Shown piece by piece: positions 8,716 through 17,359 of a stretch of 59,531 nucleotides of DNA. Location of the stretch: contig JAQGKC010000406.1 in assembly GCA_028290305.1 (NCBI GenBank), positions 1 to 59,531 of the forward strand, read 5' to 3'. Within the stretch, counting starts at the first letter, position 1; every line of letters starts with the position of its first letter. Position numbers and translations under genes: made by a program. The notes under the pieces were generated by a model. That model saw only the letters and a list, made by a program, of their open reading frames with translations, was not told where the DNA came from and did not search any database. Origin of the DNA: Bradyrhizobium sp. Lineage in GTDB: Bacteria > Pseudomonadota > Alphaproteobacteria > Rhizobiales > Xanthobacteraceae.

Positions 8716-10987
8716 ATTGTTTGTCTCGTTGACGGGTGATGGCCGTGGGGTGAAGCTCGCTTAGGACGACACCGACCAGTTTACGCTCTGCGCCGCCGAG
8801 GGCTGTGATGATGTCTTCCAGGCAGTCGTTGACGTCGAGGTTCGCCGGCAGGATCGCGACAAGGCCGGTGGCGAGATCGAGCAGCTTGTGGTCGGCGTCG
8901 CTCCAGGGCATCGCCGGTCCGTCGAGGATCACGAGGTCGTAGCCGCCGGCGGAACGCGCGTGGGCGATCGCCTTGCGAATGGCGTCGCTCGCCGTGGCGT
9001 CGGATCCTTTGATGACAGGCAGGATTGAAATTTTATTCGCGGTTTCGACCGCGTGGGAAGCCTTGGTGCCGATGCTGAGCCAGCTGAGACGGCTGGCCTC
9101 GCTTTTACCGGCGCCATTCACCTTGTTCGAAAGCGCGTGCGTTACGTGATCGGCATCGATCATCAACACCTTGGCGCCGTCGCGTGCCGCCGCCAGCGCG
9201 ATATTCAGCGCGGCGACGCTGCGGTCTTCGCCGGTGCCTGCGCCGATCACGGCCATGACCGGCGTACCATCCGCGGGCGAACGCTTCGCCAGCGGCGCCC
9301 GCATCTCGCGCATGGCGTTGAGGAAGGTTGTCAAGGGGAAGCCCGCACGTAGCGTCGGCCAACCTATTCGCGTCACGTCGGGAGTCCCGCCACCTGCCAG
9401 GATTCCGCCCAGCGTCCGCATCACGTCGGATTCCTGCAAACGTGCGATCAGCGGCTTTTCGACCAATGCGACCGCCGCCTGCTGCCGGGGTTGACTGCTT
9501 GACGGCTGCTGCGGCGGCGGGGCCGATGTCTTCGTCTCCGACCTGACCGGCTGTGGCCCGGCGGCATCAGGTGACAGCCGATCGGCCGTGACAGCCCAGG
9601 CTGCCGCGGCGAGCGCGCCGAACATCAAACCGATCATCGTCAGCAGGCTCATCGCCGGGGGGAATGTGCGGCGCTGCGGCACGGTGGCTTCACCGATGAT
9701 GCGCGCGCTCGAAGTGTTGAGGCTTTCCTGCTCCTCGGTTTCGCGCGAGCGCTTGAGAAACGACTGATAGACGTCGCGGCTGGCTTCCACGTCGCGTTCG
9801 AGTTCGCGAAGCCGTACCGAAGCCTGACTCATCTGGACGCTCTGGCGTTTTTGCGCCTCGAGCGCCTTGTTCAGCGAAGCTTCGTAATCGCGGGCCCGGG
9901 TCAGGTCGTTTTTCGCCGACCCTGCGAAACGGTCGACTTCTTCATTGATGGTGCGGCGCAGATCTTCAACCTGCTTCTCCATTTGACGCAGCGAGGGATG
10001 CAGCGGCCCCAGCTCACCCGTCAATTCCGCATAACGCTTGCGGGCTTCGGCATATTGCGCGCGCAAATTGGCGATGGTCGCGGACTGCAGCGCTTCGGGA
10101 ATGGCGCCGCTGTCGGTCGACGCGCGGCGGCTGGCTTCGATCTGGTCGTATTTGGCTTGCGCGTCCAGCGTCAGCGCGTGCGCCGCGGCTAGCCGCTGGT
10201 TGCTCGCGGAAAGCTGCTGGTCGCTGATCAGCGTGTCCTGGGTGCCGACGAAATTGTTCTGCGCCTTGTAGGTCGCAAGCACGTTCTCGGCATTGCGAAG
10301 CCGTTCCTTCAATTCTTTGAGGCGGCCCGACAGATCGGTTGTCGCGCGCCGCGCCGCGGTGGCCTGCGAACTCCTCGATTCCGTCAAATAAGCGTTGGAG
10401 AGCACATTCGCGAGCATCGCCGCCTTCGCCGGGTCGTACGACCAGACGTCGATGTCGACGATGAAGGAGCGATCGGTCTTCTTCACAATGATGTGCCGAT
10501 TCAAGGCTTCCAACGCCGCCGTCTGCCCGAGTTTGGTTTCGCCGGCAGTCTGATTCTCGATCCCGAACAGTCCGAGCAGCGATGCCATCATGCTCCTGGA
10601 CGCGCCGCCGAACTCCGGGTCCTTGTCGAGATGGGCGTTCTGGATCACCTGCAGCAGCACACTGTTCGAGGTGATCAGGCGTGCCTGGCTTTCGACCACC
10701 ATCGCGAGGCCGGAAACATCCTGCGCGCGCGGCGTGAGTTCGCGATCGACCAGTTGCAGTTCCCGGGGGTCGACGTAAAGCTGGGCGGTCGCCGTATATT
10801 TTGGCGACAGACTTTTTCCGATCGCGACGGCGGCACAGGCGCAGATCAGCGCGGCCGCCACAATCGCGACCCTTCGCTGCCACAGCAACCGGACGAGCTC
10901 TTGCACGCTGAAGCCTGCGGACATTCGCGGCGCTTGCGGGGCGGCGTCGGACTTGGTCTGATTTATCGGTTGCTCATAAACAAGCAT
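8708..10987 (-). CDS. ExoP/Wzc-like polysaccharide co-polymerase with degenerate kinase domain
   Basis: A 759-residue inner-membrane protein of the Wzc/ExoP/GumC family that controls chain length and export of EPS. A Wzz domain follows the first membrane helix (about 40-57), then a long coiled-coil periplasmic part (about 190-400) and a second helix (about 443-468). The cytoplasmic part resembles a BY-kinase: Walker A' VLMIDAD near 604-610 and Walker B LVILDGPA near 683-690. However, the expected P-loop lysine is missing: the segment reads GAGTGEDRS near 578-586, and the C-terminus has a single tyrosine (KQYA). Kinase activity is therefore doubtful. I use ATG 10987; an upstream GTG at 11017 is possible but lacks a ribosome site. 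First gene of the wecG-like/galE operon. Confidence 0.88.
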   Translation of the reverse strand: MLVYEQPINQTKSDAAPQAPRMSAGFSVQELVRLLWQRRVAIVAAALICACAAVAIGKSLSPKYTATAQLYVDPRELQLVDRELTPRAQDVSGLAMVVESQARLITSNSVLLQVIQNAHLDKDPEFGGASRSMMASLLGLFGIENQTAGETKLGQTAALEALNRHIIVKKTDRSFIVDIDVWSYDPAKAAMLANVLSNAYLTESRSSQATAARRATTDLSGRLKELKERLRNAENVLATYKAQNNFVGTQDTLISDQQLSASNQRLAAAHALTLDAQAKYDQIEASRRASTDSGAIPEALQSATIANLRAQYAEARKRYAELTGELGPLHPSLRQMEKQVEDLRRTINEEVDRFAGSAKNDLTRARDYEASLNKALEAQKRQSVQMSQASVRLRELERDVEASRDVYQSFLKRSRETEEQESLNTSSARIIGEATVPQRRTFPPAMSLLTMIGLMFGALAAAAWAVTADRLSPDAAGPQPVRSETKTSAPPPQQPSSSQPRQQAAVALVEKPLIARLQESDVMRTLGGILAGGGTPDVTRIGWPTLRAGFPLTTFLNAMREMRAPLAKRSPADGTPVMAVIGAGTGEDRSVAALNIALAAARDGAKVLMIDADHVTHALSNKVNGAGKSEASRLSWLSIGTKASHAVETANKISILPVIKGSDATASDAIRKAIAHARSAGGYDLVILDGPAMPWSDADHKLLDLATGLVAILPANLDVNDCLEDIITALGGAERKLVGVVLSELHPTAITRQRDKQYA

Positions 10988-11094
10988 GGGCCCCAACTTC
11001 CATTCGAACTGCCGCACGCATCGGCTGAGGGGCTACTCTTCGGGTCACGCCAAACGCGCCTGGTTTCAGCGCGGAACAAACGCAGCAGGAAAAA

Positions 11095-11102
11095 TTAACC
11101 AT
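11095..11102 (+). promoter_or_regulatory. TTAACCAT motif (CtrA half-site-like)
   Basis: An exact TTAACCAT in an A-rich context, 108 bases upstream of the ExoP-like start. TTAACCAT is a described CtrA half-site type in Caulobacter; its function here is inference. Confidence 0.35.
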
Positions 11103-11287
11103 ACTCACTGAGGGACTATTCACTGAAATGGCAAAAAAAGCGTTTAAGCGCGCGCCCATAGCAACGCCTCCGCCATGGCCAAAGCCGCGATTTTTTCGCT
11201 CGACGGCCCCCTCAAGGGCACGATCCATCATTGTCCACGAATTGCCGCTAGAACCCGGCTCGCGGGCGACGTCGCGGGAATGGAAAA

Positions 11288-11295
11288 TTAACCAT
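11288..11295 (+). promoter_or_regulatory. TTAACCAT motif, second copy
   Basis: The second TTAACCAT in the same intergenic region. It shares a 12-base identity (AAAATTAACCAT) with the copy at 11095. Confidence 0.35.
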
Positions 11296-11435
11296 TCATT
11301 ATTTGTTTGCGACCGGCCGAGCGCGCGCGTGGCCGTCGGGTTTTCATCGGCCAGCCGAAAGGGCTCGGCGCGCAAATGCGCCGCCAGCCGATGGCTGACT
11401 CCCGCTTTGGCTTTGGACCGCTTCGTGGACATGGT

Positions 11436-12248
11436 TCAGCGCTTTCGCAAAATCACGTGATAGTCGCCATGCCGCACGTCGGTCTTTCGCAACAGCAGCC
11501 CATTCATGACCGTGGCGGCGGCATCGATCAGGGCGGCAAACAGCGGTTTGCGAGCCCGCATCTCCGGGAAGCGCGGGCTTTCGTATTCTCGGCGGTAGAT
11601 CACCTCGAGACCGTGCGTTTTCGCGAACGCATCGAGGTTCGAGAGCGAGACCATGGGATGGAAGAATGTCGGAAACGGCGCTTCGCCAGGCTTGCCGGCG
11701 TCCATGTCGCCGCGAACGTGGCGATAGAACCAGACATGGAACCAGTGTGGCGTGTATTTGGTGACGACGCCGGACAATGAGTTCGGGTTGGGTGCGGCGA
11801 TCAGAACCATGCCACCCGGCTTGAGCGAATCAAAGAAGCCCGTCAGCGCCGCTTCGACATCGGGAACATGCTCCAGGACGTTGTAGCAGATCACAAGATC
11901 AAAGCTTTCGGGAGCGAAGCGATAGGTCTGGATATCACCCAGGATCGTCTTGTCCGCATAATCGTTCTTGCGAAGTTGCTCCTCGTCGATATCGACAACG
12001 GTAATGTCCGAGCGCCGCACCACGTCAGGCGGCAAGAAGGAGGTCGATCCGCCACCGGCCTCATACACGGTGAGCCTCCTGTTCGGCAGTTCGGCACCAA
12101 GGATATTGTGAACGGCGATCAGGCTATCGAAGGCCTCACCGGGAGGCAGGTTGAGTCGCGCCTGCAGTTGGGCAGCCATACGCGATGGGGTGTTGCACGC
12201 CCTGGTGGGCGCGGCGGGAGCGAGGTTCAATGCAGCCGATTTGCTCAT
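11436..12248 (-). CDS. SAM-dependent methyltransferase (class I)
   Basis: A 270-residue Rossmann-fold methyltransferase. Motif I is YEAGGGSTS at about 62-70, the ribose-binding acidic turn VVDIDEEQL at 84-92, and motif IV FDLVICYNVLEHV at about 116-128. The C-terminal part (FHPMVSLSNLDAFAKTHGLEV) is typical of the Methyltransf_11/23 type. I start at 12248 because the upstream extension to 12518 is rich in Pro, Arg and Thr and looks non-coding, though neither start has a strong ribosome site. The position among EPS genes suggests that it methylates a sugar or lipid-linked intermediate; this is inference from neighbours. Confidence 0.8.
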   Translation of the reverse strand: MSKSAALNLAPAAPTRACNTPSRMAAQLQARLNLPPGEAFDSLIAVHNILGAELPNRRLTVYEAGGGSTSFLPPDVVRRSDITVVDIDEEQLRKNDYADKTILGDIQTYRFAPESFDLVICYNVLEHVPDVEAALTGFFDSLKPGGMVLIAAPNPNSLSGVVTKYTPHWFHVWFYRHVRGDMDAGKPGEAPFPTFFHPMVSLSNLDAFAKTHGLEVIYRREYESPRFPEMRARKPLFAALIDAAATVMNGLLLRKTDVRHGDYHVILRKR

Positions 12249-12822
12249 GGTTTTGCTTCGTGTGTTGTTAGGTGGCGTGGTTGGCGCTCTACGGGGACGT
12301 TGCGCCGTCCCTCCGGCCGACGTTCTTGCGTGGTCATCCGACCGTGGTTCATGCTGGGCCGGTATGTCCAGAAATGGGATTGGCAGGGTAAAGGCGCTGG
12401 CGGCCGCAAGCAGGCCGTCTTGGCTGCCCGGCCAAACACTTTCGGAATCCCGCTTGAAAAGCGCGAAATTCGGTGCCGCGGTCGCTGGCGAAATCGTTTC
12501 TGTGCTGGTTTGTCTCATAGCGTGTCTAACTCAGCAATATCGGTGCCGAGGGCAACGCGATACGAGCTCGGCGCCAGATCTCCTGCGTTGGATGGTTAAT
12601 TCGGAATGCATTAACCTTTTGAGATGACGCTAGGAGGTTGTTGATCTGGGCTCGGTCATCAGCGAACAACGTGCACGCCTTAAGATTTCATTTACCAGTC
12701 GGATGGCCATGGTTTGGGATATCCGAAGCTGTAACGAGGATCGCTGAGGTCGACCGTTCTTCATCGCTCTGAGCGGTGCGTCCGTCCGCGGTTCACCGCA
12801 GCTGAAAACCGCGAGATTTTTA
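12249..12822. other. Divergent intergenic region with palindrome
   Basis: This 574-base region lies between the methyltransferase (minus) and the ligase/polymerase (plus). It holds a perfect inverted repeat at 12594-12616 and probably the promoters of both genes. No further gene is evident; open frames here are rich in Pro/Arg and lack motifs. Confidence 0.5.
12592..12616. promoter_or_regulatory. Inverted repeat GGTTAAT-N9-ATTAACC
   Basis: Perfect 7-base arms (12594-12600 and 12610-12616) with a 9-base spacer. Together with the two bases before the left arm this also contains ATGGTTAA, the complement of the TTAACCAT found twice near the ExoP-like gene. It looks like an operator for a dimeric regulator serving the divergent EPS genes. 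The TTAA spacing is 11, not the 7 of a full CtrA box. Confidence 0.45.
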
Positions 12823-14136
12823 ATGAACCAGCTTCTCGCCGCATCCGAAGCCTACGCGCTGCTCGGCGTCCTTCGGCGGCAGCAGGTTGTGCACGTGCTG
12901 CGCGCCGTGGTGTTCATCGGATCACTGCTGATCGCCTGGATTTCGTTGCGGCCGTTCGTCGCTCTTTCCGAAGCGGATCTGCCGGACGCAACCAGCGGCA
13001 ACGACGCGCTTACTTACGTGGTATTCGGCGGCCTGGCTGTCCTGACAGGTCTCCTGACGATCTCGGAGAACCGTCGAGGACTCTCGACTTTGTTGTCTCC
13101 GGGATTCCTGATTTTCGGAGGCTGGATCCTCGTCAGCGTCGTGCTGTCGACGGATCCCTCCGTATCGGCAAAGCGTCTTACCTTGACCGCCAGCGCTGCG
13201 GCGGTGGCGTCGATGCTGTTCTTTTTGCCGAGATCGCAGTCGGAGATGGCCCGATGGTTCAGCCTCGCGGTCCTGGGGCTGCTTGCGACCTGTTATCTGG
13301 GGATCGTGTTCGTGCCGAACCTGTCGATCCACCTCGCCACCGACCTGCAGGAGCCGTTGCTCGCCGGAGACTGGCGCGGCACGTTCGAACACAAGAACGT
13401 GGCCGCGCCCATGATGGTGATGATGCTGTTTCTCGGGATCTACATCACGAGCAGCGGTTTTTATATCACCGGCCTTGCCAGCATCGCGTTGGCGGCGATT
13501 TTCCTGATCAATGCCGGCGGCAAGAGTGCGCTTGCGCTGTGCATTGGGGTGCTGGTGCTGAGTTCTCTCACTGACATCGTTAAATCCTTCTGGCTACGCG
13601 CGACAATGCTGCTGGTGCCGCTGCTGGTGCTTAACATGCTGAGCGTTGGTACAGTGATGAGCGATCGGTTGGCCGCGACCGCCGACGCGCTGCCCCTGGA
13701 TACGAGCTTCACTGGCCGAACCGAGATCTGGATATTCGCGCTCCAATCGCTGCGACAGCATCTGGTCTTGGGTTACGGTTTTGCGGCTTTCTGGGGCGTA
13801 GGGGCGACCCGATCGACACTCCCGGGCATGGAGTGGGCGGCAACCGTTGCCCACAGCCATAACGGTTATCTGGACACCGCGCTGACCTTGGGGCTGCCGG
13901 GCCTTGTGCTTCTGATCGCGGTGCTGGCGGTCGCGCCGTTACGGGATTTCCATCTTGCAGAACGCGGCGGGAACAATGGGTCGCTGGCGATGGCGCTCCT
14001 GCGTATCTGGTTGTTCGGGATCTATCTGGCCTCGTTCGAGAGCTTCTATCTCGATCGGGCCAATCCGCTCTGGTTCACCTTCCTGATCGCTGTGTTTGGG
14101 ATGCGCTATCTGGCGCGGTTTCGAACAGCGGTGTGA
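12823..14136 (+). CDS. O-antigen ligase/Wzy-type polymerase family membrane protein
   Basis: A 437-residue polytopic membrane protein (about 10-12 hydrophobic segments) of the Wzy_C/O-antigen-ligase family, which polymerises or ligates lipid-linked repeat units at the periplasmic face. Diagnostic pieces are GTFEHKNVAAP at about 188-198, SFTGRTEIW before GYGFAAFW, and the periplasmic HSHNGYLD near 346-353, which carries the conserved His. It starts the plus-strand side of the EPS locus. Its last 62 bases overlap the convergent glycosyltransferase gene. In a Wzy-dependent locus with an ExoP-like protein and a Wzx-type flippase, the polymerase role is the more likely one. Confidence 0.87.
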   Translation: MNQLLAASEAYALLGVLRRQQVVHVLRAVVFIGSLLIAWISLRPFVALSEADLPDATSGNDALTYVVFGGLAVLTGLLTISENRRGLSTLLSPGFLIFGGWILVSVVLSTDPSVSAKRLTLTASAAAVASMLFFLPRSQSEMARWFSLAVLGLLATCYLGIVFVPNLSIHLATDLQEPLLAGDWRGTFEHKNVAAPMMVMMLFLGIYITSSGFYITGLASIALAAIFLINAGGKSALALCIGVLVLSSLTDIVKSFWLRATMLLVPLLVLNMLSVGTVMSDRLAATADALPLDTSFTGRTEIWIFALQSLRQHLVLGYGFAAFWGVGATRSTLPGMEWAATVAHSHNGYLDTALTLGLPGLVLLIAVLAVAPLRDFHLAERGGNNGSLAMALLRIWLFGIYLASFESFYLDRANPLWFTFLIAVFGMRYLARFRTAV

Positions 14137-15067
14137 CGTTGGCGGCTCGATAGGGCGTGGGCGCCAGCCCGAGCGCGGCCAGATTGCGTCCGATGGACAA
14201 GCAAAGCGGATGCGACGCCGGTAGCCAATGGCCGGTCGCAAGCAGAGCCCTCACCGCGCGAAACGGCGAAATTCCGAGGGAAATGAAATTCTTCAGGAGC
14301 AGCCAGGCGGCGCCCCGGCGTCCCTGATAGCGCTTCTGGTCGATCGTGTAGTTGATCACGCCTGTGGCGATAGATCGCGCCAGCACCCATTTGGTCTTCA
14401 TGCGCTGGACTGGCACCGTCTCCAACACCTTGGCGGCTTCATTCCAATGCGACTTGAAGCCAGCGAGGCGACAGCGTGTGAAGAAATCCATGTCGCCGCC
14501 ACCGAGAAAATTGAAGCGAGGGTCAAGCGTCGGCTCGCCGAGCGTCTCGAGCACCCTACTGCGAACGAGGCAATTTCCCGTGCCGTGCAGGGTGGCGGTC
14601 TCGCCCGACCTGCCGATGGTCGAATAGAAGAGGGGGTGCTTCTGCAAGCTCGCGGGCGTACCGTTCTCGAAGCGGCGCACGACGGGGCCGCCGACCAGAT
14701 CAGCGCCGCTGGACCGCGCCGCATCGATCATTTCAGCAAGCCATGTCGGGGAAGCTTCCTCGTCGTCATCGATCATCAGAAAGAATTCCGCCGACGGGAA
14801 ACGCTGCCGGGCCGTCCTGAACGCCGTATTGATCGCGCTGCAATTGCCTTGGCTGGGTTCGACCACACAGAAACCGTAAGGCGCACGCGAGGCAAATACC
14901 GCGTCTGCGACCACCTTGCCCTCAAGCCTCTCGGCGTCGTTCTCGACCACAACCACGGCAAAACGATCCGTGCCGACCTGAGCGGCGAGCGACTCGAGGG
15001 TCTTTTTCAAACCGCCCGGGCGCCGGAACGTCGGTATGCAGACCACGGCCTCAGGCACATCACTCAT
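14075..15067 (-). CDS. Glycosyltransferase family 2 protein
   Basis: A 330-residue GT-A fold glycosyltransferase. The N-terminal VVCIPTFRRPGGLKKTL strand-loop is typical of GT2, and the metal-binding acidic cluster IDDDEEASP is at about 99-107. GTGNCLVRSRVL and GGGDMDFFTRC (near 175-215) match the acceptor-side region. It should add one sugar to the growing EPS repeat unit at the inner leaflet. It lies 31 nt downstream of another GT2 gene on the same strand, so the two probably share a transcript. Donor and linkage are unknown. The 3' end overlaps the convergent polymerase gene by 62 bases. Confidence 0.87.
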   Translation of the reverse strand: MSDVPEAVVCIPTFRRPGGLKKTLESLAAQVGTDRFAVVVVENDAERLEGKVVADAVFASRAPYGFCVVEPSQGNCSAINTAFRTARQRFPSAEFFLMIDDDEEASPTWLAEMIDAARSSGADLVGGPVVRRFENGTPASLQKHPLFYSTIGRSGETATLHGTGNCLVRSRVLETLGEPTLDPRFNFLGGGDMDFFTRCRLAGFKSHWNEAAKVLETVPVQRMKTKWVLARSIATGVINYTIDQKRYQGRRGAAWLLLKNFISLGISPFRAVRALLATGHWLPASHPLCLSIGRNLAALGLAPTPYRAANVTPLFETAPDSASQTQRSGR

Positions 15068-15098
15068 ATCGCGCCTGCTTCGATTTCAAGGAACGGCA

Positions 15099-16022
15099 TT
15101 AAAGCCCCGCCAGTGCGCTCAATGCGTGAGCAAGCGTTTTGGGTGTCTGCGACGGAAAAAGGGCAATGACCTCTGCCGTTTCCCTCATGGCTTGGCCATA
15201 CGCGCGTGCGCGAATCGCCTGGCAGGCCAGATATGTCTTCAGATGCGCCTCGGCTCTTCGTCGTAACCAGACGATGTCGGCTCGCCCGACCTGGCTGACG
15301 ATCCTGGGATCCGTGAATACGCGCTCGAGTGCTGCGCGACAGTGGCTGAAATTGATCCGGCCGCTCATCATCGCACTGCTATCGTGGACACGATATTCCA
15401 GGACGGTCGTTCGCGGACTCCAAGCAATCGGTCCGAGCGCTGCAAGCCGGCAGAACAGGTGCCAGTCCTCGCAATAGCGGAGCGCTTCGTCGAAGCCGCC
15501 GGCCTGACGGAATTGAATGTGGCGGATCAGCATGACGCCGCCGTTGACGATAAAATTACCAGCCAGCAGATCGCGCAGGATTTCTCCACTCGGCTTGCCG
15601 CGCCGAAGCAACAGGCGGCGTCGTCCGATGCGATGTCCGCGGGCATCGATCCGTTCATAATCTCCATAGACGGCAACACAATCGTCCCGGACACCCTCTA
15701 GAAGCTTCTGCGTCGCGCCCGGAACAAGGCGATCGTCGGCGTCAAGAAACATCACCCAGCTGCACTCGGCCTCCTGAGTGTCGCTCAGGCGTTCAATTTC
15801 CGCGAAGCCGAGATTACGGGCGGCCGAGACGCCCCGGCCAGCACCGCGGATCAGCGTCACCCGTTCGTCGTTAATGGAGGCAACAATCTCGGCAGACCCG
15901 TCCGTTGAGGCATCGTCGACGACGATCACCCTTTTGACGCAGGGTTGATCCAGCGCGCTGGCAACTGCGGCGCCAATAAATGGGGCGGCATTTTTCATCG
16001 GAATGACGATATTGACCCACAT
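15099..16022 (-). CDS. Glycosyltransferase family 2 protein
   Basis: A 307-residue GT2 enzyme. Canonical elements are NIVIPMKNAAPFIGAAV at 4-20, VVDDASTDGS at 34-43, the GRGVSAARNLG stretch near 62-72 and the DxD motif FLDADD at about 92-97. CEDWHLFCRLAALG in the second half is typical of the acceptor domain. It is the first gene of a two-gene minus-strand operon with the GT2 gene at 14075-15067 and diverges from the GH10 gene. The predicted role is a sugar transfer step in EPS assembly; the sugar is not predictable. Confidence 0.87.
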   Translation of the reverse strand: MWVNIVIPMKNAAPFIGAAVASALDQPCVKRVIVVDDASTDGSAEIVASINDERVTLIRGAGRGVSAARNLGFAEIERLSDTQEAECSWVMFLDADDRLVPGATQKLLEGVRDDCVAVYGDYERIDARGHRIGRRRLLLRRGKPSGEILRDLLAGNFIVNGGVMLIRHIQFRQAGGFDEALRYCEDWHLFCRLAALGPIAWSPRTTVLEYRVHDSSAMMSGRINFSHCRAALERVFTDPRIVSQVGRADIVWLRRRAEAHLKTYLACQAIRARAYGQAMRETAEVIALFPSQTPKTLAHALSALAGL

Positions 16023-16227
16023 CGGTACCTACACTGGTTGAACGCGCGTCGAGGTGTGCCAGAGCTGAACACTCATGGACACGGTTTGTCAGTATCAGCA
16101 ACGTCCGTGCCAAGCGTGGGAATTAGTGATGTTTCATTCAAGTTGAATTAACGTAATTGGCCGAATTAAGAGGTGTTGCCGTTGTTGCTTTGATATCCCG
16201 GGACCATATCCGCTGAAGGCAGCACAT

Positions 16228-17301
16228 ATGATTAATATTAGCCGACGAAAACTTATTGCAGGCAGCCTGGCTGCGGCGGCTTCCGGGACGATCGGAAACG
16301 CGCCGCTTTTGGCCGCAGGTGCGGCCGGCCGTCGCGACGGCTATGGAGCGGCGGTCACGCTGGCGGACTTGCAGTCTGACGTGCGTTTGAAAACCGCGTT
16401 GACGCGTTACTGCACGCAGATCGTGCCGGTTTACGAACTCAAATGGCCGACCGTTCGGCCCGATGCGCACACGTTTGCATTCGATAAGGCCGACGCGTTG
16501 CTCGACTTCGCGCACCAGAACGGAATGACCATGCGCGGTCACAACCTGGTTTGGTATGCGGACTTGCCCGATTGGACCAAGCAGATCACGGACGCAGCTA
16601 GCGCTGAACGCGTGCTTCGCGATCATATCTCCACAGTGGTCACCTATTATCGGGGAAAGCTGACTTCCTGGGATGTGGTGAACGAGGCCGTTCCCGAATT
16701 TCCAAGGCGGCCGACGGAGCGGCGTGACTCGCTGTGGCAAAGCCTGCTCGGCGACGACTATATTCGAATGGCTTTCCGCTTTGCCGCCGATGCTGATCCG
16801 GACGTTCAGCTTACCCTGAACGATTATGATACCGAGTCGGTTGGCGAACGTTTTGCTGCACGGCGCGCCTGCTTGCGTAATCTCGTTTCCGATTTGCTCG
16901 ACAAAGGTGCGCCCCTTCATGCCGTTGGCCTGCAGGCTCACCTGCATGGCGAATTGGAGATTGACACCGACGGTCTTGCAAAGAGTGTCGCTGAATTCCG
17001 CTCTTGGGGTCTCGATGTCATCGTGACCGAGCTTGACGTCGACGATTCGAAGCTTCCGGCGTCCGTGGCGGAGCGAGACGCGATCGTCGCGAAACGAGTC
17101 AGCGATGTCCTGGGCTCCATTTCGTCGCAGGCGCCACTCCGGTCGATCCTCACTTGGGGATTGGCGGATCGATACAGCTGGATCAATCAGATGTTTCCTC
17201 GGCGCGATCATCTTCCAGACCGCCCTTTGCCGCTCGATGCGGATTTCCAGTCGAAGCCGTTCATGGACGTGATTACGAAATTCACACGCGAGGCGATCTG
17301 A
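16228..17301 (+). CDS. Exported GH10 endo-beta-glycanase (xylanase family)
   Basis: A 357-residue glycoside hydrolase family 10 protein. Both catalytic glutamates are present: the acid/base E153 in WDVVNEA and the nucleophile E268 in VTELDV. The substrate-binding RGHNLVWY (103-110), the conserved His in GLQAHLH (about 234-240) and ILTWGLADRYSW near the end are also there. The N-terminus (ISRRKLIAGSLAAAASG) is a likely twin-arginine signal, so it acts in the periplasm or outside. GH10 enzymes cut beta-1,4-xylan or related glycans; here, between EPS genes, trimming or releasing the cell's own polysaccharide is a reasonable inference. It is 58 nt upstream of the flippase gene. Confidence 0.88.
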   Translation: MINISRRKLIAGSLAAAASGTIGNAPLLAAGAAGRRDGYGAAVTLADLQSDVRLKTALTRYCTQIVPVYELKWPTVRPDAHTFAFDKADALLDFAHQNGMTMRGHNLVWYADLPDWTKQITDAASAERVLRDHISTVVTYYRGKLTSWDVVNEAVPEFPRRPTERRDSLWQSLLGDDYIRMAFRFAADADPDVQLTLNDYDTESVGERFAARRACLRNLVSDLLDKGAPLHAVGLQAHLHGELEIDTDGLAKSVAEFRSWGLDVIVTELDVDDSKLPASVAERDAIVAKRVSDVLGSISSQAPLRSILTWGLADRYSWINQMFPRRDHLPDRPLPLDADFQSKPFMDVITKFTREAI

Positions 17302-17359
17302 CGTGATCGACAAATGCGAGACACATCCAGGGTCTCGGCTCATGAGTTGGGTCTAAGCG

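Larger units (their letters stand above)
10988..11435. other. Intergenic region upstream of the ExoP-like operon
   Basis: This 448-base region between two minus-strand genes should carry the promoter of the ExoP-like operon. It contains two copies of TTAACCAT (11095-11102 and 11288-11295), each within an AAAATTAACCAT context. A 110-codon open frame on the plus strand (11128-11460) has no recognisable features and I do not treat it as a gene. Confidence 0.5.

Noticed and set aside
11128..11460. 110-codon frame starting AKKAFKRAPI
   Set aside because: The ribosome site is too distant, the composition is Arg/Ser/Pro-rich, and it overlaps the methyltransferase end; more likely promoter and spacer DNA.
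12249..12518. N-terminal extension of the methyltransferase
   Set aside because: The 90 extra residues are low-complexity Pro/Arg/Thr and cover the divergent promoter region with its palindrome.
12592..12616. Full CtrA box
   Set aside because: A complete site needs TTAA-N7-TTAA; here the spacing between the TTAA units is 11, so only a half-site or a different operator can be claimed.
16138..17343. 401-codon minus-strand frame opposite the GH10 gene
   Set aside because: The plus strand encodes both GH10 catalytic motifs in one frame; the antisense has no recognisable domain.
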